Shown here in pieces: positions 53,401 through 60,634 of a stretch of DNA of 64,000 nt. The DNA is taken from the NCBI GenBank assembly GCA_946558465.1, contig CAMNTM010000001.1, positions 1 through 64,000 on the forward strand. Reading direction: 5' to 3'. The number at the start of each line of letters is the position of its first letter. Position 1 is the first letter of the stretch. This stretch comes from an uncultured Lachnospiraceae bacterium (GTDB taxonomy: Bacteria; Bacillota; Clostridia; Lachnospirales; Lachnospiraceae). A program made the translations under genes and the position numbers. The notes beneath the pieces are model-generated. The model ran no database searches. It saw nothing but the letters and a program-made list of their open reading frames with translations, and was not told where the DNA came from.

Positions 53401-53513
53401 GACTCCGTCCAGTATTGCTTACTTTCTGCATGAACGGGTGTAGTCGGTAAAGCAGTAACGACAGTCGCAAGAGCTAAGAAGCCCGTACACAATCGTTTCC
53501 ATGTCTTTTTCAT
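50463..53513 (-). CDS. Thioester/VaFE-repeat surface adhesin with sortase signal
   Basis: A 1016-residue cell-wall protein. Signal peptide 1-29 (VHAES). Residues 40-215 fit a TQXA/thioester domain: Cys72 in DAYCID and a Gln in LLRQLVVWQ would form the reactive bond used to grip host surfaces. Then several SpaA/Cna-B-like modules (about 225-700: KTSSN...ELSAPAGYKLD, VEETKAPNGYLLDG, VESKAPNGYLTDG) with likely isopeptide bonds. Two VaFE repeats (about 735-945), each with IHTTAT, KGWQMLKEENAEL-type and VTFEELYDLSNPD blocks, follow. A Pro/Glu/Thr stalk, SPKTG sorting signal, hydrophobic span and basic tail end it. No sortase gene is in the window. Confidence 0.9.
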   Translation of the reverse strand: MKKTWKRLCTGFLALATVVTALPTTPVHAESKQYWTESKERVGIVEKVMNDGSIGSTFNEGHLTVEGEDAYCIDINTDFKNGYKTRADASTRMSADQISDVALSIEYVKQYTDNHSGISKNHAYLLRQLVVWQRLSVHLGWQCDNVRASYDEIPKATQDEVFAGAKAFVKENKGRYECGGYIYSGEGQELGQFWAKLNVGNAKLQKTSSNASITDGNGNYSIAGATYGVFVDKDCTKQLATLTTDKNGNTDVVEVTAGTVYIKELSAPAGYKLDKIIYPLTIKVGETATLKVSDTPKVTDTLIELFKIDMETQKDNPQGNASLAGAEFTWKYYAGFYNKDNLPAEATRTWVTKTIAETDSNGTTHYITKLADAYKVSGDNFYMQDGKAVLPLGTLTVEETKAPNGYLLDGAYMQAGDKSEQIKGLYVTQITEDGDLAVLTGSNQFSVSDKVIRGGVKIQKRDLETGDTKPQGSATLKDTAFDIISLNDNAVLVEGKLYKKNEVVKTIHTDIEGVASTSADLLPYGKFRIVESKAPNGYLTDGAKPIDFAITENGKIADLTDEAHSIYNQIKRGDIEGVKIGAGTHKRLADVPFRITSKTTGESHVVVTDDNGQFSTSADWASHKHNTNAGKTSEDGVWFGISEPDDSKGALPYDTYIIEELRSDSNKGFELIPPFEIVVSRNNLVIDLGTLTDEYEKEISIHTTATSKDGEKTILAGKEVTIVDTVKLDGLTKGTKYRLKGWQMLKEENAELIIDGKRVENDYTFIADDEEMKVEISYTFNASALGGKNLVTFEELYDLSNPDEPVKVAEHKDIEDDGQTVLITERIIKIHTTATDKDGNKELEAGKEVTIIDTVTLEGLEVGTQYKLVGWQMLKEENAELLINGKRVESDYTFTADSETMKVEVAFTFDATSLDGKQLVTFEELYDLSNPDKPKKITEHKDIEDKGQTITFKEKPEVPEEPEKPETPQTPDTPHKTDSPKTGDSTNLYGLLALLLTSGAGLAGIFFYKHRQTKKS

Positions 53514-53548
53514 AAATCTAATGCTCCTTTCATTTTGAGTAATAAAAT

Positions 53549-53603
53549 AGCCGTCCAATAAGAACGGCTGGAAATAGAAAAGGAACGTCATTTTAGGCGT
53601 TCC
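53549..53603 (-). promoter_or_regulatory. Two tandem terminator-like hairpins in the adhesin leader
   Basis: AGCCGT/ACGGCT (53549-53569) and GGAACG/CGTTCC (53582-53603) both form stems followed, on the minus strand, by T-rich stretches, within 90 bases of the adhesin start. They could attenuate adhesin expression. Confidence 0.55.
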
Positions 53604-53702
53604 ATAGTCTATAAGTTATTCAATTTTTTCTTGTTTCAATACTGATGTGCTGTACCATATCTTTGCATATCTAGGAAAACTTGCGTATCAAGGCTCATTC
53701 GT

Positions 53703-53724
53703 TAGTAGTAAATAAGTAGTAAAT
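53703..53724. repeat. Int arm-binding direct repeats (DR2-like), far end
   Basis: TAGTAGTAAAT and AAGTAGTAAAT in tandem, the same unit and orientation as 27971-27992. Confidence 0.75.
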
Positions 53725-53793
53725 TGATGTGTTTGTTTCCTTGAAAATGCTGATAGATACTGTGTTTTAGCGGATAATCAGATTTTTATTGTG

Positions 53794-53810
53794 TTTTTAC
53801 ATTAAAAACT
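53794..53810. other. Attachment-site core repeat at the far end
   Basis: TTTTTACATTAAAAACT, identical to 27821-27837. It lies 14 bases past the stop of the DeoR gene. Confidence 0.85.
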
Positions 53811-53824
53811 AGAATTATTCGTCT

Positions 53825-54589
53825 CTATCTTGCTATTACCAGCGGCACCGCTGCTTCCTGGGCCTTTTTTATATTGTTTTCGGAAACCTCTCCATCCGTA
53901 ATAATTTTATATACCTCATGCATAGGACAGATAACCGACAGATAACCTCCCCCGAATTTGCTGCTGTCCGCCAGAACATATACCTCCTCCGACATCTTAA
54001 GTATCGCACGCTTCACCTGCATCTGCGGGGTAGCAATAGAGGTAATTCCTACATCAAAATTAATACTGTGGACCCCGATAAAGGCCTTATCTACCCGGAA
54101 CTGCTCCATATTCTGGAGAGCCGCATCTCCCATCGTAGCAGCCAGATGTCCACCCACATGACCTCCTACCATGTACAGCTCCACATGCTCGGCACCGGCC
54201 AGTTCATTTCCCGACAAAAGCGAGTTTGTGACCACCGCCAGTCTCTTCTGAGGATGCTCCTTAATATAAACTGCCAGGTAAAAGCTGCTGGACGCATCAT
54301 CAATCAGAATTGTGTCTCTGTCATTGATAAACTCGTAAGCACAGGCTGCAATTTTTTTCTTTCTGTCAGTATTCTTATAAATACTCTCCGCCGAGTACTT
54401 TCTGACAAATTCCCTTTCAATCTTAATTGCCCCTCCATGTGTACGCTTCAGCAGACCTTCTATATCCATATTTTTAATATCATTGCGAATCGTAACTTCC
54501 GAACAGTTATACTTCCTGCTTAAATCTGCTACCCTGACCCTTCCCTTTTCTTCTACTTCCCTCAATATCGACCTTCTGCGTTCCTCCAT
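53825..54589 (-). CDS. DeoR/GlpR-family sugar regulator 1
   Basis: A 254-residue transcription regulator. The N-terminal helix-turn-helix has VADLSRKYNCSEVTIRNDI near 20-40, followed by EGLLKRTHGGA. The C-terminal DeoRC sensor domain, which resembles sugar phosphate isomerases, has IDDASSSFYLAVYI near 95, TNSLLSGNELA near 120, and ADSSKFGGGYLS near 220. The ATG at 54589 follows GAGGTG. Without the ICE it would lie directly upstream of locus A on the same strand, so locus A is its likely target. Confidence 0.9.
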   Translation of the reverse strand: MEERRRSILREVEEKGRVRVADLSRKYNCSEVTIRNDIKNMDIEGLLKRTHGGAIKIEREFVRKYSAESIYKNTDRKKKIAACAYEFINDRDTILIDDASSSFYLAVYIKEHPQKRLAVVTNSLLSGNELAGAEHVELYMVGGHVGGHLAATMGDAALQNMEQFRVDKAFIGVHSINFDVGITSIATPQMQVKRAILKMSEEVYVLADSSKFGGGYLSVICPMHEVYKIITDGEVSENNIKKAQEAAVPLVIAR

Positions 54590-54609
54590 AAATGACACCT
54601 CGCTTTTGC

Positions 54610-54675
54610 TTTCGGTTTATTTTCATATATTTTCAATATTACTTTCATTATAATTCTATTTTTGAATTTTGTAAA
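54610..54675 (-). promoter_or_regulatory. Promoter of DeoR 1 with phased GAAA boxes
   Basis: TTTACA (54670-54675) and TATAAT (54647-54652) are 17 bases apart on the minus strand. Between the -10 box and the start codon, four GAAA boxes recur at 10-12 base intervals, and TTTCGGTTTAT (plus strand, 54610-54620) resembles the boxes at both importer promoters. This suggests autoregulation. Confidence 0.6.
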
Positions 54676-54710
54676 GTTCAAGACAAGGTAATTCTGCTCT
54701 CAGCCAAAAT

Positions 54711-54760
54711 AAAAACAGAGAAGCTTTGACTCAAGGCATCCTCAAAGACTCTCTGTTTAT
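54711..54760 (-). terminator. Terminator after DeoR 2
   Basis: AAACAGAGA pairs with TCTCTGTTT and an inner CTTTGA/TCAAAG extends the stem; a T-rich tail follows on the minus strand. Confidence 0.8.
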
Positions 54761-54783
54761 TTACCCGTATATCTGCCGTTTTT

Positions 54784-55575
54784 CTACACTCGTATCTTTA
54801 TCTGATTCTTTTCATAATAATCTATATATTCCTGCGGCACTCCTTTATCTGACACAACAGTATCGGATAAGGTAAGCCGGCCCAGACTTAAAAACGTCTT
54901 TCTTCCAAATTTTGATGAATCCAGTACAATCACCATCTCATCTGCAATCTCCCGGATCGTCCGGTATACAATAAGCTCTGTAGAGTAATTTACTGTATAC
55001 CCGGCAGATAAATCTGCACCTCCTACCCCCATAAAAGCCTGTGAGATGTGTAGATTGTCCAAATTACGCATAAACATCTCTCCCGCCACATACAAGTGGC
55101 TGTGCACCAGATTGCCGCCGGTAAGAATAACATTGGCCTGTCTGTTCTGCGCCAGCGCCTGCGCCGCCAGAAGATTATTTGTGAGTACATTTACCTTTTC
55201 AAGCTTTGCCAGCTCTCTCGCCACATAATAGCAGGTTGTACCCTGACCGACAAATATCCATCCGCCGTCGGCCACAAGCGAAACTGCAAGTTGTCCGATC
55301 TCTTCTTTCCTCCTGTCATATTCAATATGCATTCCCAGAGATTTCTCAGGAGCCGCTTTAAACTCTGAACTTTCTCCAACCGGCAGTGCCGCTCCATATA
55401 CGCGCTTTAAGCATCTGCGCTCCTCCAGAACAGCAAGATCCTTTCGGATAGTAACCTCTGATACGCCAAAGATCTGACTTAAATCATTCACCTCTATGCG
55501 TCCCTGCTGTTCCACCATTCTTTTAATTTCTGCAAGTCTTTTTGTTTTGTTCATCGTTTTCCCGTCTTTTTCCAT
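54784..55575 (-). CDS. DeoR/GlpR-family sugar regulator 2
   Basis: A 263-residue repressor-type regulator. VNDLSQIFGVSEVTIRKDL near 24-43 is the helix-turn-helix, and the DeoRC domain has FVGQGTTCYYVAREL, LTNNLLAAQAL and LDSSKFGRKTFLSL. It is 22 bases after the phosphatase-like gene and so in one transcript with it. The start is uncertain: the ATG at 55554 (7 codons in) is possible. Probable controller of locus B. Confidence 0.9.
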   Translation of the reverse strand: MEKDGKTMNKTKRLAEIKRMVEQQGRIEVNDLSQIFGVSEVTIRKDLAVLEERRCLKRVYGAALPVGESSEFKAAPEKSLGMHIEYDRRKEEIGQLAVSLVADGGWIFVGQGTTCYYVARELAKLEKVNVLTNNLLAAQALAQNRQANVILTGGNLVHSHLYVAGEMFMRNLDNLHISQAFMGVGGADLSAGYTVNYSTELIVYRTIREIADEMVIVLDSSKFGRKTFLSLGRLTLSDTVVSDKGVPQEYIDYYEKNQIKIRV

Positions 55576-55597
55576 TCCCCGACAACTCCAGTTAACC

Positions 55598-56380
55598 TCA
55601 ATATTTTTTCAACAGTCCTTCTACCAGCATTTCTCCGATACAGCCGTTTCCTGCTGCAATCTGCGACACAGCAGTAACATCAATTTCTTTTCCTTTAAAA
55701 TCTGTCACAGTTCCCCCCGCCTCACAAACCAAAAGTACGCCCGCCGAAAAATCCCATGGTTTCAAATCCTGTTCAACAAAAGCCTCTGTCCTTCCGCACG
55801 CCACATACGCCAGATCTAAGGCTGCCGAACCCGTTCGGCGTATATCAGAACATTCCAATAATATATGTTTAAACAATGTAAAGTTTTTGTCTGCCAGCTC
55901 ATGCTTCCATGGACTTGTTCCAACAGCAACAAGGCTGTTCTTTAATTCCTTTACCTTGCTTACATGTATCTGCTTTTCATTCAGCCATGCGCCATTTCCC
56001 TTCCGGGCCCAGAACAATTCGTCCGTATAAGGCTGGTATACGACTCCCATCACAAGCTCCCTCTTTACACAAAGAGACAGCGACAATGCACTCTGACGAT
56101 AGTCATGTATGAAATTCGTTGTCCCGTCTATCGGATCAAGAATCCATACCGGTTTCTGAAAATCTATATCCCCGTTATCCTTTTCCTCTCCCATAAACTG
56201 AATATCCGGGTACAGCTCTTTAAGACTCTTCTCCATCGTTTCCTGTATCTGGAAATCCGTCTGCGTAACAAAATCCGCCGTCCCTTTTATTTTAACATCG
56301 CCTTTCTCATGCCTTAAAAAGAGCGGCCTCATACCTCTTACCAGCTCTTTTATCTTTTCTATATCTACATTCATCGACAT
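55598..56380 (-). CDS. Inositol-monophosphatase-family phosphatase (SuhB-like)
   Basis: A 260-residue metal-dependent sugar phosphatase. Metal-site blocks are FMGEE near 62-66, WILDPIDGTTNFIHD near 80-95 and PWDFSAGVLLVCEAGG near 203-218. Family members act on inositol-1-phosphate, glycerol-2-phosphate, fructose-1,6-bisphosphate or related esters. Being coupled to a DeoR gene in a sugar locus, it may remove an accumulating sugar phosphate. GGAGG precedes the ATG. Confidence 0.87.
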   Translation of the reverse strand: MSMNVDIEKIKELVRGMRPLFLRHEKGDVKIKGTADFVTQTDFQIQETMEKSLKELYPDIQFMGEEKDNGDIDFQKPVWILDPIDGTTNFIHDYRQSALSLSLCVKRELVMGVVYQPYTDELFWARKGNGAWLNEKQIHVSKVKELKNSLVAVGTSPWKHELADKNFTLFKHILLECSDIRRTGSAALDLAYVACGRTEAFVEQDLKPWDFSAGVLLVCEAGGTVTDFKGKEIDVTAVSQIAAGNGCIGEMLVEGLLKKY

Positions 56381-56401
56381 ATCTGACCTCCCATATAAAA
56401 A

Positions 56402-56460
56402 GACGTCCTGCGATTACATCAATTATAGCATCTCTGATGTAAAAATTCCAGTAAGACGTC
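56402..56460 (-). promoter_or_regulatory. Promoter with palindromic operator before the phosphatase-deoR pair
   Basis: A perfect inverted repeat, TTACATCA (56414-56421) and TGATGTAA (56435-56442), brackets a TATAAT box on the minus strand. GACGTC occurs on each side (56402-56407, 56455-56460). A separate promoter for the pair, with operator over the -10 box, is likely; no good -35 is seen. Confidence 0.58.
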
Positions 56461-56520
56461 ATATAATAATGACAGCTAATAGTAAACTTATGATAAGTTA
56501 ATTATAACCTAATAATAATC

Positions 56521-56562
56521 AGCCCGGACACCGCTGACAGCATGCCGAGGTCCGGGCTTTTC
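56521..56562. terminator. Terminator of the locus B catabolic operon
   Basis: AGCCCGGAC (56521-56529) pairs with GTCCGGGCT (56550-56558). The T-run is on the plus strand side; on the minus strand the tail is only A/T-rich, so it may be a weaker terminator for the operon. Confidence 0.7.
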
Positions 56563-56570
56563 ATATGATT

Positions 56571-57224
56571 TTATGTATTCTCATGACCGTACTTGTATAA
56601 AAAACGGTACCGCTCTGATTCAACAAACTTGGCTGGTATTTCCTTTATCACGCGGTTATTGACATCCAGATATATCGCACACGCTTTTTCTATAACCTCC
56701 ACAGACAGCGCCGCTTCTCTTAAATCCCTTCCGCAGGCTACAGGACCGTGATTTCTCAGAATCACTCCGCTCTTATCACCAATCCCTTCTGCCGCCGCAT
56801 GCCCCAGCTCAATATGTTTTTCTGCACAAATATACTGTCTAGTCAGCGGAATTCTTCCTCCCAAAAGCTGGGACATCTCCTCCACCATACATGGAACTGC
56901 ACTGACCGGCAGTGTCGAGACAGCCATTGCTTTTGGTGTATGCGCATGAATAATAGCTTTTACATCATCCCTTACCAGATAAATCTGCCGATGGACCTCC
57001 TTTTCCGAGGTAGGTGTTCTATTTCCTTCCACGACATTTCCATCCAGACTTAGAATAACAAAGTCCTCTAACTTCATAGCATCATACTCTACTTTGCTTG
57101 GTGTGAGTATAATATGATCTCCGATCCGCATACTGACATTTCCCCATGTCCCAAGAAAATACTTCTCCTTGACCATATCCCTGCAAATGTTCAAAATCTC
57201 CTGTCTGGCCTCTGCATATAACAT
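56571..57224 (-). CDS. Class II aldolase/adducin-family sugar-phosphate aldolase
   Basis: A 217-residue zinc aldolase or epimerase of the FucA/AraD family. GTWGNVSMRIG near 25-35, the phosphate-binding TSEKEVH near 72-78, HAHTPKAMAVS near 93-103 (zinc His pair) and the LRNHGPVACG loop near 152 are clear. FucA-like members split a ketose-1-phosphate into DHAP and an aldehyde; AraD-like members epimerise ribulose-5-phosphates. Its ribosome binding site is within the end of the kinase gene. Last gene of the operon. Confidence 0.88.
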   Translation of the reverse strand: MLYAEARQEILNICRDMVKEKYFLGTWGNVSMRIGDHIILTPSKVEYDAMKLEDFVILSLDGNVVEGNRTPTSEKEVHRQIYLVRDDVKAIIHAHTPKAMAVSTLPVSAVPCMVEEMSQLLGGRIPLTRQYICAEKHIELGHAAAEGIGDKSGVILRNHGPVACGRDLREAALSVEVIEKACAIYLDVNNRVIKEIPAKFVESERYRFLYKYGHENT

Positions 57225-57228
57225 ATGT

Positions 57229-58758
57229 TTACTCCTTCAATATTTTTGCCCTGGTCTTCCATGCGGCACGCATACTTTGATAGCCCTGTGTATACAACTC
57301 ATAAAATTTCATATATTTCTCATGATTTTTCATATCCGGCTCGTATACCTTCTTCACCTCTACGATTTTTTCCACCGCTTCACGATAATCGGAATAAATC
57401 CCCTGGATGACTGCATTATTAATAGCAACCCCTCTGGCGCCTAATTCTTCTCCTTCTACCGTGATAATCCTGCTGCCTAAGGCATCGGCAAACATCTGGC
57501 ACCACGCAGAACTATTTGCTCCGCCGCCGCATATGGTAATCTGTTCAATCGGAAGAGGCATATGCTGATAACAATCCAGCATTGCAAATGCAACACCTTC
57601 ATAGGTTGCACGCACAATGTCTGCCAGTGTATTGCGTACGCTGAGTCCTGTATAACTTGCACGCGCTCTGGAATCTGTAAATGGTGCGCGCTCACCTCCT
57701 GCCAGCAGATATGGGTGATACATAACACCGTTTGATCCGATCGGTACGTCCTTGATCATATCCTCCATATAAGCATATACATTCTTCCCCGCTGCCTCTG
57801 CGTCGTCCTTCACCTTTGATCCAAGAGTCTTCAGACACCACTCCAGATTCGGCGTCCCTGCAAAGGAAGACATCAGCCTCAGCCATCGGTTTTCCATAAC
57901 ATGAGCTACCGTCATGCCGGACTTGATATCATCTTGAAGAGGCTCATCTATAACCATCTCATGAAGCGCCGCTGTTCCCATAATAGAGCAGCAACAGCCT
58001 TTTTCGATCACGCCGCTTCCAAGTGCACATGCTCCTACATCCATCGGTCCTGACGTAACCAGTACCTCTGATGTCAGTCCCATACTTTCCGCTGTCTCCG
58101 GAAGTATCTTATGCGCATTTTCCTCTGCACTCTTAATCGGCGGGTATTTCTCTCTGTACTTTTCAATCTTACACAGCTTAAATGCTTCATCAAGATAGTC
58201 CCTCTTCTTCTGATCTAAAAGAATCAGCGACTGATCTGTGGCATCCGATGTAATCTCCCCTGTAAAGCGATAATACAAATAATCCTTCAGATGCAGAAGC
58301 CACCTGCTTTTATCAAGAGATTCCATCTCATATTTTTCCATCCAGCGCACGATACCATTTTGATTTCCAGTACAAATCCAGGTTCCGCAGGCGTCAAACA
58401 GCTTCTCACAGGTTCCGTCCTCTACCCATTCATCTACGAATTCAGCGGCTCTCCCGTCACAAAAGCAGCAGCCTCTTCTGACCGGATCTCCGTTCTCGTC
58501 AATCATCCACAATCCGTCACCCTGAGCAGTAATGCCAAGACCAATAATATCCTCAGCCGCGACCTTTCCGGCAACCTCTTTTACACACTGCACCGCACTG
58601 TCCCAGATTTCCAGCATATCTTCCTCATACTGATTCTCCTCCGGAAAATACCCCTGAAGCGGAATTCCCTTTTTCGCAATTTCCTTCCCTTTTGTATCAA
58701 ACAACACTGCCTTTATTCCTGTTGTTCCGGAATCAATTCCAATAATATATTTCTCCAT
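57229..58758 (-). CDS. FGGY-family carbohydrate kinase
   Basis: A 509-residue sugar kinase. IGIDSGTTGIKAVLFD near 5-20 is the phosphate 1 motif, GLGITAQGDGLWMID near 72-86 binds the sugar, and GSGVIEKGCCCSIMGTAAL and ICGGGANSSAWCQMFADALG in the second domain bind ATP. Xylulokinase, L-xylulokinase, erythritol kinase and L-fuculokinase all belong here; next to a class II aldolase, a ketose kinase is most likely. 4 bases separate it from the aldolase. Confidence 0.9.
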   Translation of the reverse strand: MEKYIIGIDSGTTGIKAVLFDTKGKEIAKKGIPLQGYFPEENQYEEDMLEIWDSAVQCVKEVAGKVAAEDIIGLGITAQGDGLWMIDENGDPVRRGCCFCDGRAAEFVDEWVEDGTCEKLFDACGTWICTGNQNGIVRWMEKYEMESLDKSRWLLHLKDYLYYRFTGEITSDATDQSLILLDQKKRDYLDEAFKLCKIEKYREKYPPIKSAEENAHKILPETAESMGLTSEVLVTSGPMDVGACALGSGVIEKGCCCSIMGTAALHEMVIDEPLQDDIKSGMTVAHVMENRWLRLMSSFAGTPNLEWCLKTLGSKVKDDAEAAGKNVYAYMEDMIKDVPIGSNGVMYHPYLLAGGERAPFTDSRARASYTGLSVRNTLADIVRATYEGVAFAMLDCYQHMPLPIEQITICGGGANSSAWCQMFADALGSRIITVEGEELGARGVAINNAVIQGIYSDYREAVEKIVEVKKVYEPDMKNHEKYMKFYELYTQGYQSMRAAWKTRAKILKE

Positions 58759-58773
58759 GTGCTACCTCACAAT

Positions 58774-59643
58774 CTAAAACAAACCTTTAATAAATGCCAG
58801 AGATTCCATGATCAGCTTATCAAGATACGCATCATCTGCATTCGGCGGCAGCATATCTCTCCATACATTTCCGCCTTCCAGTGCAACGGATCCGCCGGTT
58901 CTTACAAGCGGCTCAAAGGAAATGCATCTGTCATAATGAATCTCCTTCAACGCATTTACAACATCCTGCCACGGAAGAAATCCTGGTCTCGGCGGACGGC
59001 GGTTATTGCTTCCCATATGATAATGTCCCAGCTTATTTCCTGCAATACGAACAGCCTCTGCCAGATCATCCTCTTCAATCATTCCATGGAAGATATCCAG
59101 CAGAATATTAATATTCGGATGGTCTACCATATCGGCAAGCTTCCTTGCCTCAGCAGCTGTATTGAGCATATAACTCTCAAACCGGTTTACTACCTCCATA
59201 TTCCAGCTGATATCGTAATCTGCAGCACATTTTCCAACTTCCTTCAGAGACTTCGCTGACTGCTCGAAGCTCTTTTCCTTGTCAATCGGCCTGTCAAATT
59301 TGCACCATGCACTATAGTTAATTCCTGAAAAATTGTGTATACCCAGTTTTCCCCATGCCTCAAGCAGACGTTTTGATTTTTCTACGGCCGCCTTTCTTCC
59401 TGCTTCATCTGCCTGTGAAAGATCCTCTTCCCGTCCAAATCCTCCGGAAACATACAGTTCCACATCATTTGCCTTGCAGGCGGCTACAATTTCATCAATC
59501 TCTGTCTGCGGCATACTCAAGGTTCTTCCCCAAAAAATCTCAAGGCCGTCAAATCCACATCTTCTCGCCCGTTCAATCATCTGCGGATAATCTGTTCCTT
59601 CCCAGTTTTTGCTCCAATAACAATAACAAATACCAAATTTCAT
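58774..59643 (-). CDS. Sugar phosphate isomerase/epimerase (TIM barrel, AP-endonuclease-2 family)
   Basis: A 289-residue TIM-barrel enzyme close to D-tagatose 3-epimerase and related ketose epimerases/isomerases. MKFGICYCYWSKNW opens the first strand, GFDGLEIFWG near 28-37 is the second, NMEVVNRFES near 145 has a metal Glu, NILLDIFHGMIEE near 178-190 a metal Asp and His, GHYHMGSNNR near 205 another His, and ISFEPLVRTGG near 244 the last Glu. The ATG at 59643 follows GGAGGA. It probably makes the ketose that the FGGY kinase takes. Confidence 0.88.
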   Translation of the reverse strand: MKFGICYCYWSKNWEGTDYPQMIERARRCGFDGLEIFWGRTLSMPQTEIDEIVAACKANDVELYVSGGFGREEDLSQADEAGRKAAVEKSKRLLEAWGKLGIHNFSGINYSAWCKFDRPIDKEKSFEQSAKSLKEVGKCAADYDISWNMEVVNRFESYMLNTAAEARKLADMVDHPNINILLDIFHGMIEEDDLAEAVRIAGNKLGHYHMGSNNRRPPRPGFLPWQDVVNALKEIHYDRCISFEPLVRTGGSVALEGGNVWRDMLPPNADDAYLDKLIMESLAFIKGLF

Positions 59644-59656
59644 GTTTCCTTCCTCC

Positions 59657-60613
59657 TTATGCTTTACTATTTCTTCTTCTGATTGCGTCAATTGAAACAG
59701 CGATAAGTACTACAATACCTGTAACAATCTGATCCCAATAAGAAGAGATGCCCAAAAGACTGATACTAAATGATATAACACTCATAAGCAGACCGCCGAT
59801 AATGGTACCGCCGATTCCGCCGATTCCTCCATTCATAGATGTTCCGCCAAGTACAGCTGCCGTAATAGACGGCATCGCCCAGTTCTCACCGATATTTACC
59901 TGAGAGGAAGCAAGCCTTAAAACCATAAGTACTCCTGCCAGTGAAGAGATGAAGCCGGTCAGTGAATATACGCCCATTTTTGTTTTGCTGCTCTGTATAC
60001 CTACAATTCTGGCCGCACTTTCATTTCCGCCCACTGCGTAAATATGCCGTCCGAACGAAGTGTATCGCAGCATGTAAATTAAAATCACCGCAAGCACCAG
60101 CATAATAACCGCCGGATATGGTATCAGCCCGAAAAGCGAACCCTGCCCGATAACCGTCACGGAAGCCGGTATTCCTGTAAGCGGTATTCCTTTTGTAGCT
60201 ACATAAATAATTCCTTTATACAGTGCACTGGTTGCTAATGTTACAATAAATGGCGTGAGATTCAGCGTACAGATAAAAATTCCGTTGACAGCCCCCAGTG
60301 CAGCCCCAGATATCAATGCAACGGCTATTGCCAGAAACGGATTGATTCCCGCCACTGTCGTCAGCATTGCAAAAATCATACTGCACAGTCCTGCAATACT
60401 GGCAACTGATAAGTCAATCCCTCCAAGCAAAAGCACAAGAGTCTGAGCAAAGCCGATAATAATTGTAAAAGACGCAGAACGGATAAAAGTTGAAAGGTTG
60501 TATGCTGTATAAAAATGTCCTGTCATTATCTGAACCATCAAGGTAATCAGAATTGTTACGATAAATACAGCTCCCGCCGTTGTCTTGATTGAATTTAACA
60601 TTTTATTTTTCAT
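59657..60613 (-). CDS. RbsC-type ABC permease (locus B)
   Basis: A 318-residue permease with about nine hydrophobic segments. LLGGIDLSVASIAGLCS near 62-78 and LGGTSMNGGIGGIGGTIIGG near 255 are family signatures. A single permease here, against two in locus A, means a homodimeric channel. Confidence 0.92.
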   Translation of the reverse strand: MKNKMLNSIKTTAGAVFIVTILITLMVQIMTGHFYTAYNLSTFIRSASFTIIIGFAQTLVLLLGGIDLSVASIAGLCSMIFAMLTTVAGINPFLAIAVALISGAALGAVNGIFICTLNLTPFIVTLATSALYKGIIYVATKGIPLTGIPASVTVIGQGSLFGLIPYPAVIMLVLAVILIYMLRYTSFGRHIYAVGGNESAARIVGIQSSKTKMGVYSLTGFISSLAGVLMVLRLASSQVNIGENWAMPSITAAVLGGTSMNGGIGGIGGTIIGGLLMSVISFSISLLGISSYWDQIVTGIVVLIAVSIDAIRRRNSKA

Positions 60614-60634
60614 GTTGTATCTACCTTATCCTTT

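Larger units (their letters stand above)
27821..53810. mobile_element. Tn916-family integrative and conjugative element, about 26 kb
   Basis: The element is bounded by a 17-bp direct repeat, TTTTTACATTAAAAACT, whose T-run/spacer/A-run form matches known Tn916 targets. The gene order int, xis, orf8, orf7, cargo, then TcpC (orf13), CwlT-like (orf14), orf15, orf16 (VirB4), orf17 (TcpE), ardA (orf18), orf20 (MobT), orf21 (FtsK), orf22 and orf23 is that of Tn916. Int arm-type repeats AGTAGTAAAT are present near both ends. tet(M) is not present. All conjugation genes appear intact, so it may be mobile. Confidence 0.94.

Noticed and set aside
50463-53513. Pilus operon with sortase
   Set aside because: No sortase or second pilin gene flanks the adhesin; it stands alone at the ICE end.
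27821-53810. tet(M) or another tetracycline-resistance gene expected in a Tn916-type element
   Set aside because: No ribosomal-protection GTPase is present anywhere; the position holds the bce and Xre cassettes.
53918-54523. A 201-codon plus-strand frame
   Set aside because: Antisense to the DeoR 1 gene, no ribosome binding site and no recognisable domain.
54784-55575. Second DeoR as a recent duplicate of the first
   Set aside because: The two proteins share only the family pattern; sequence identity by eye is low, so they are separate regulators.
58291-59259. A 322-codon plus-strand frame
   Set aside because: It is antisense to the FGGY kinase and isomerase genes, which have clear motifs; no promoter, start signal or family match is seen.
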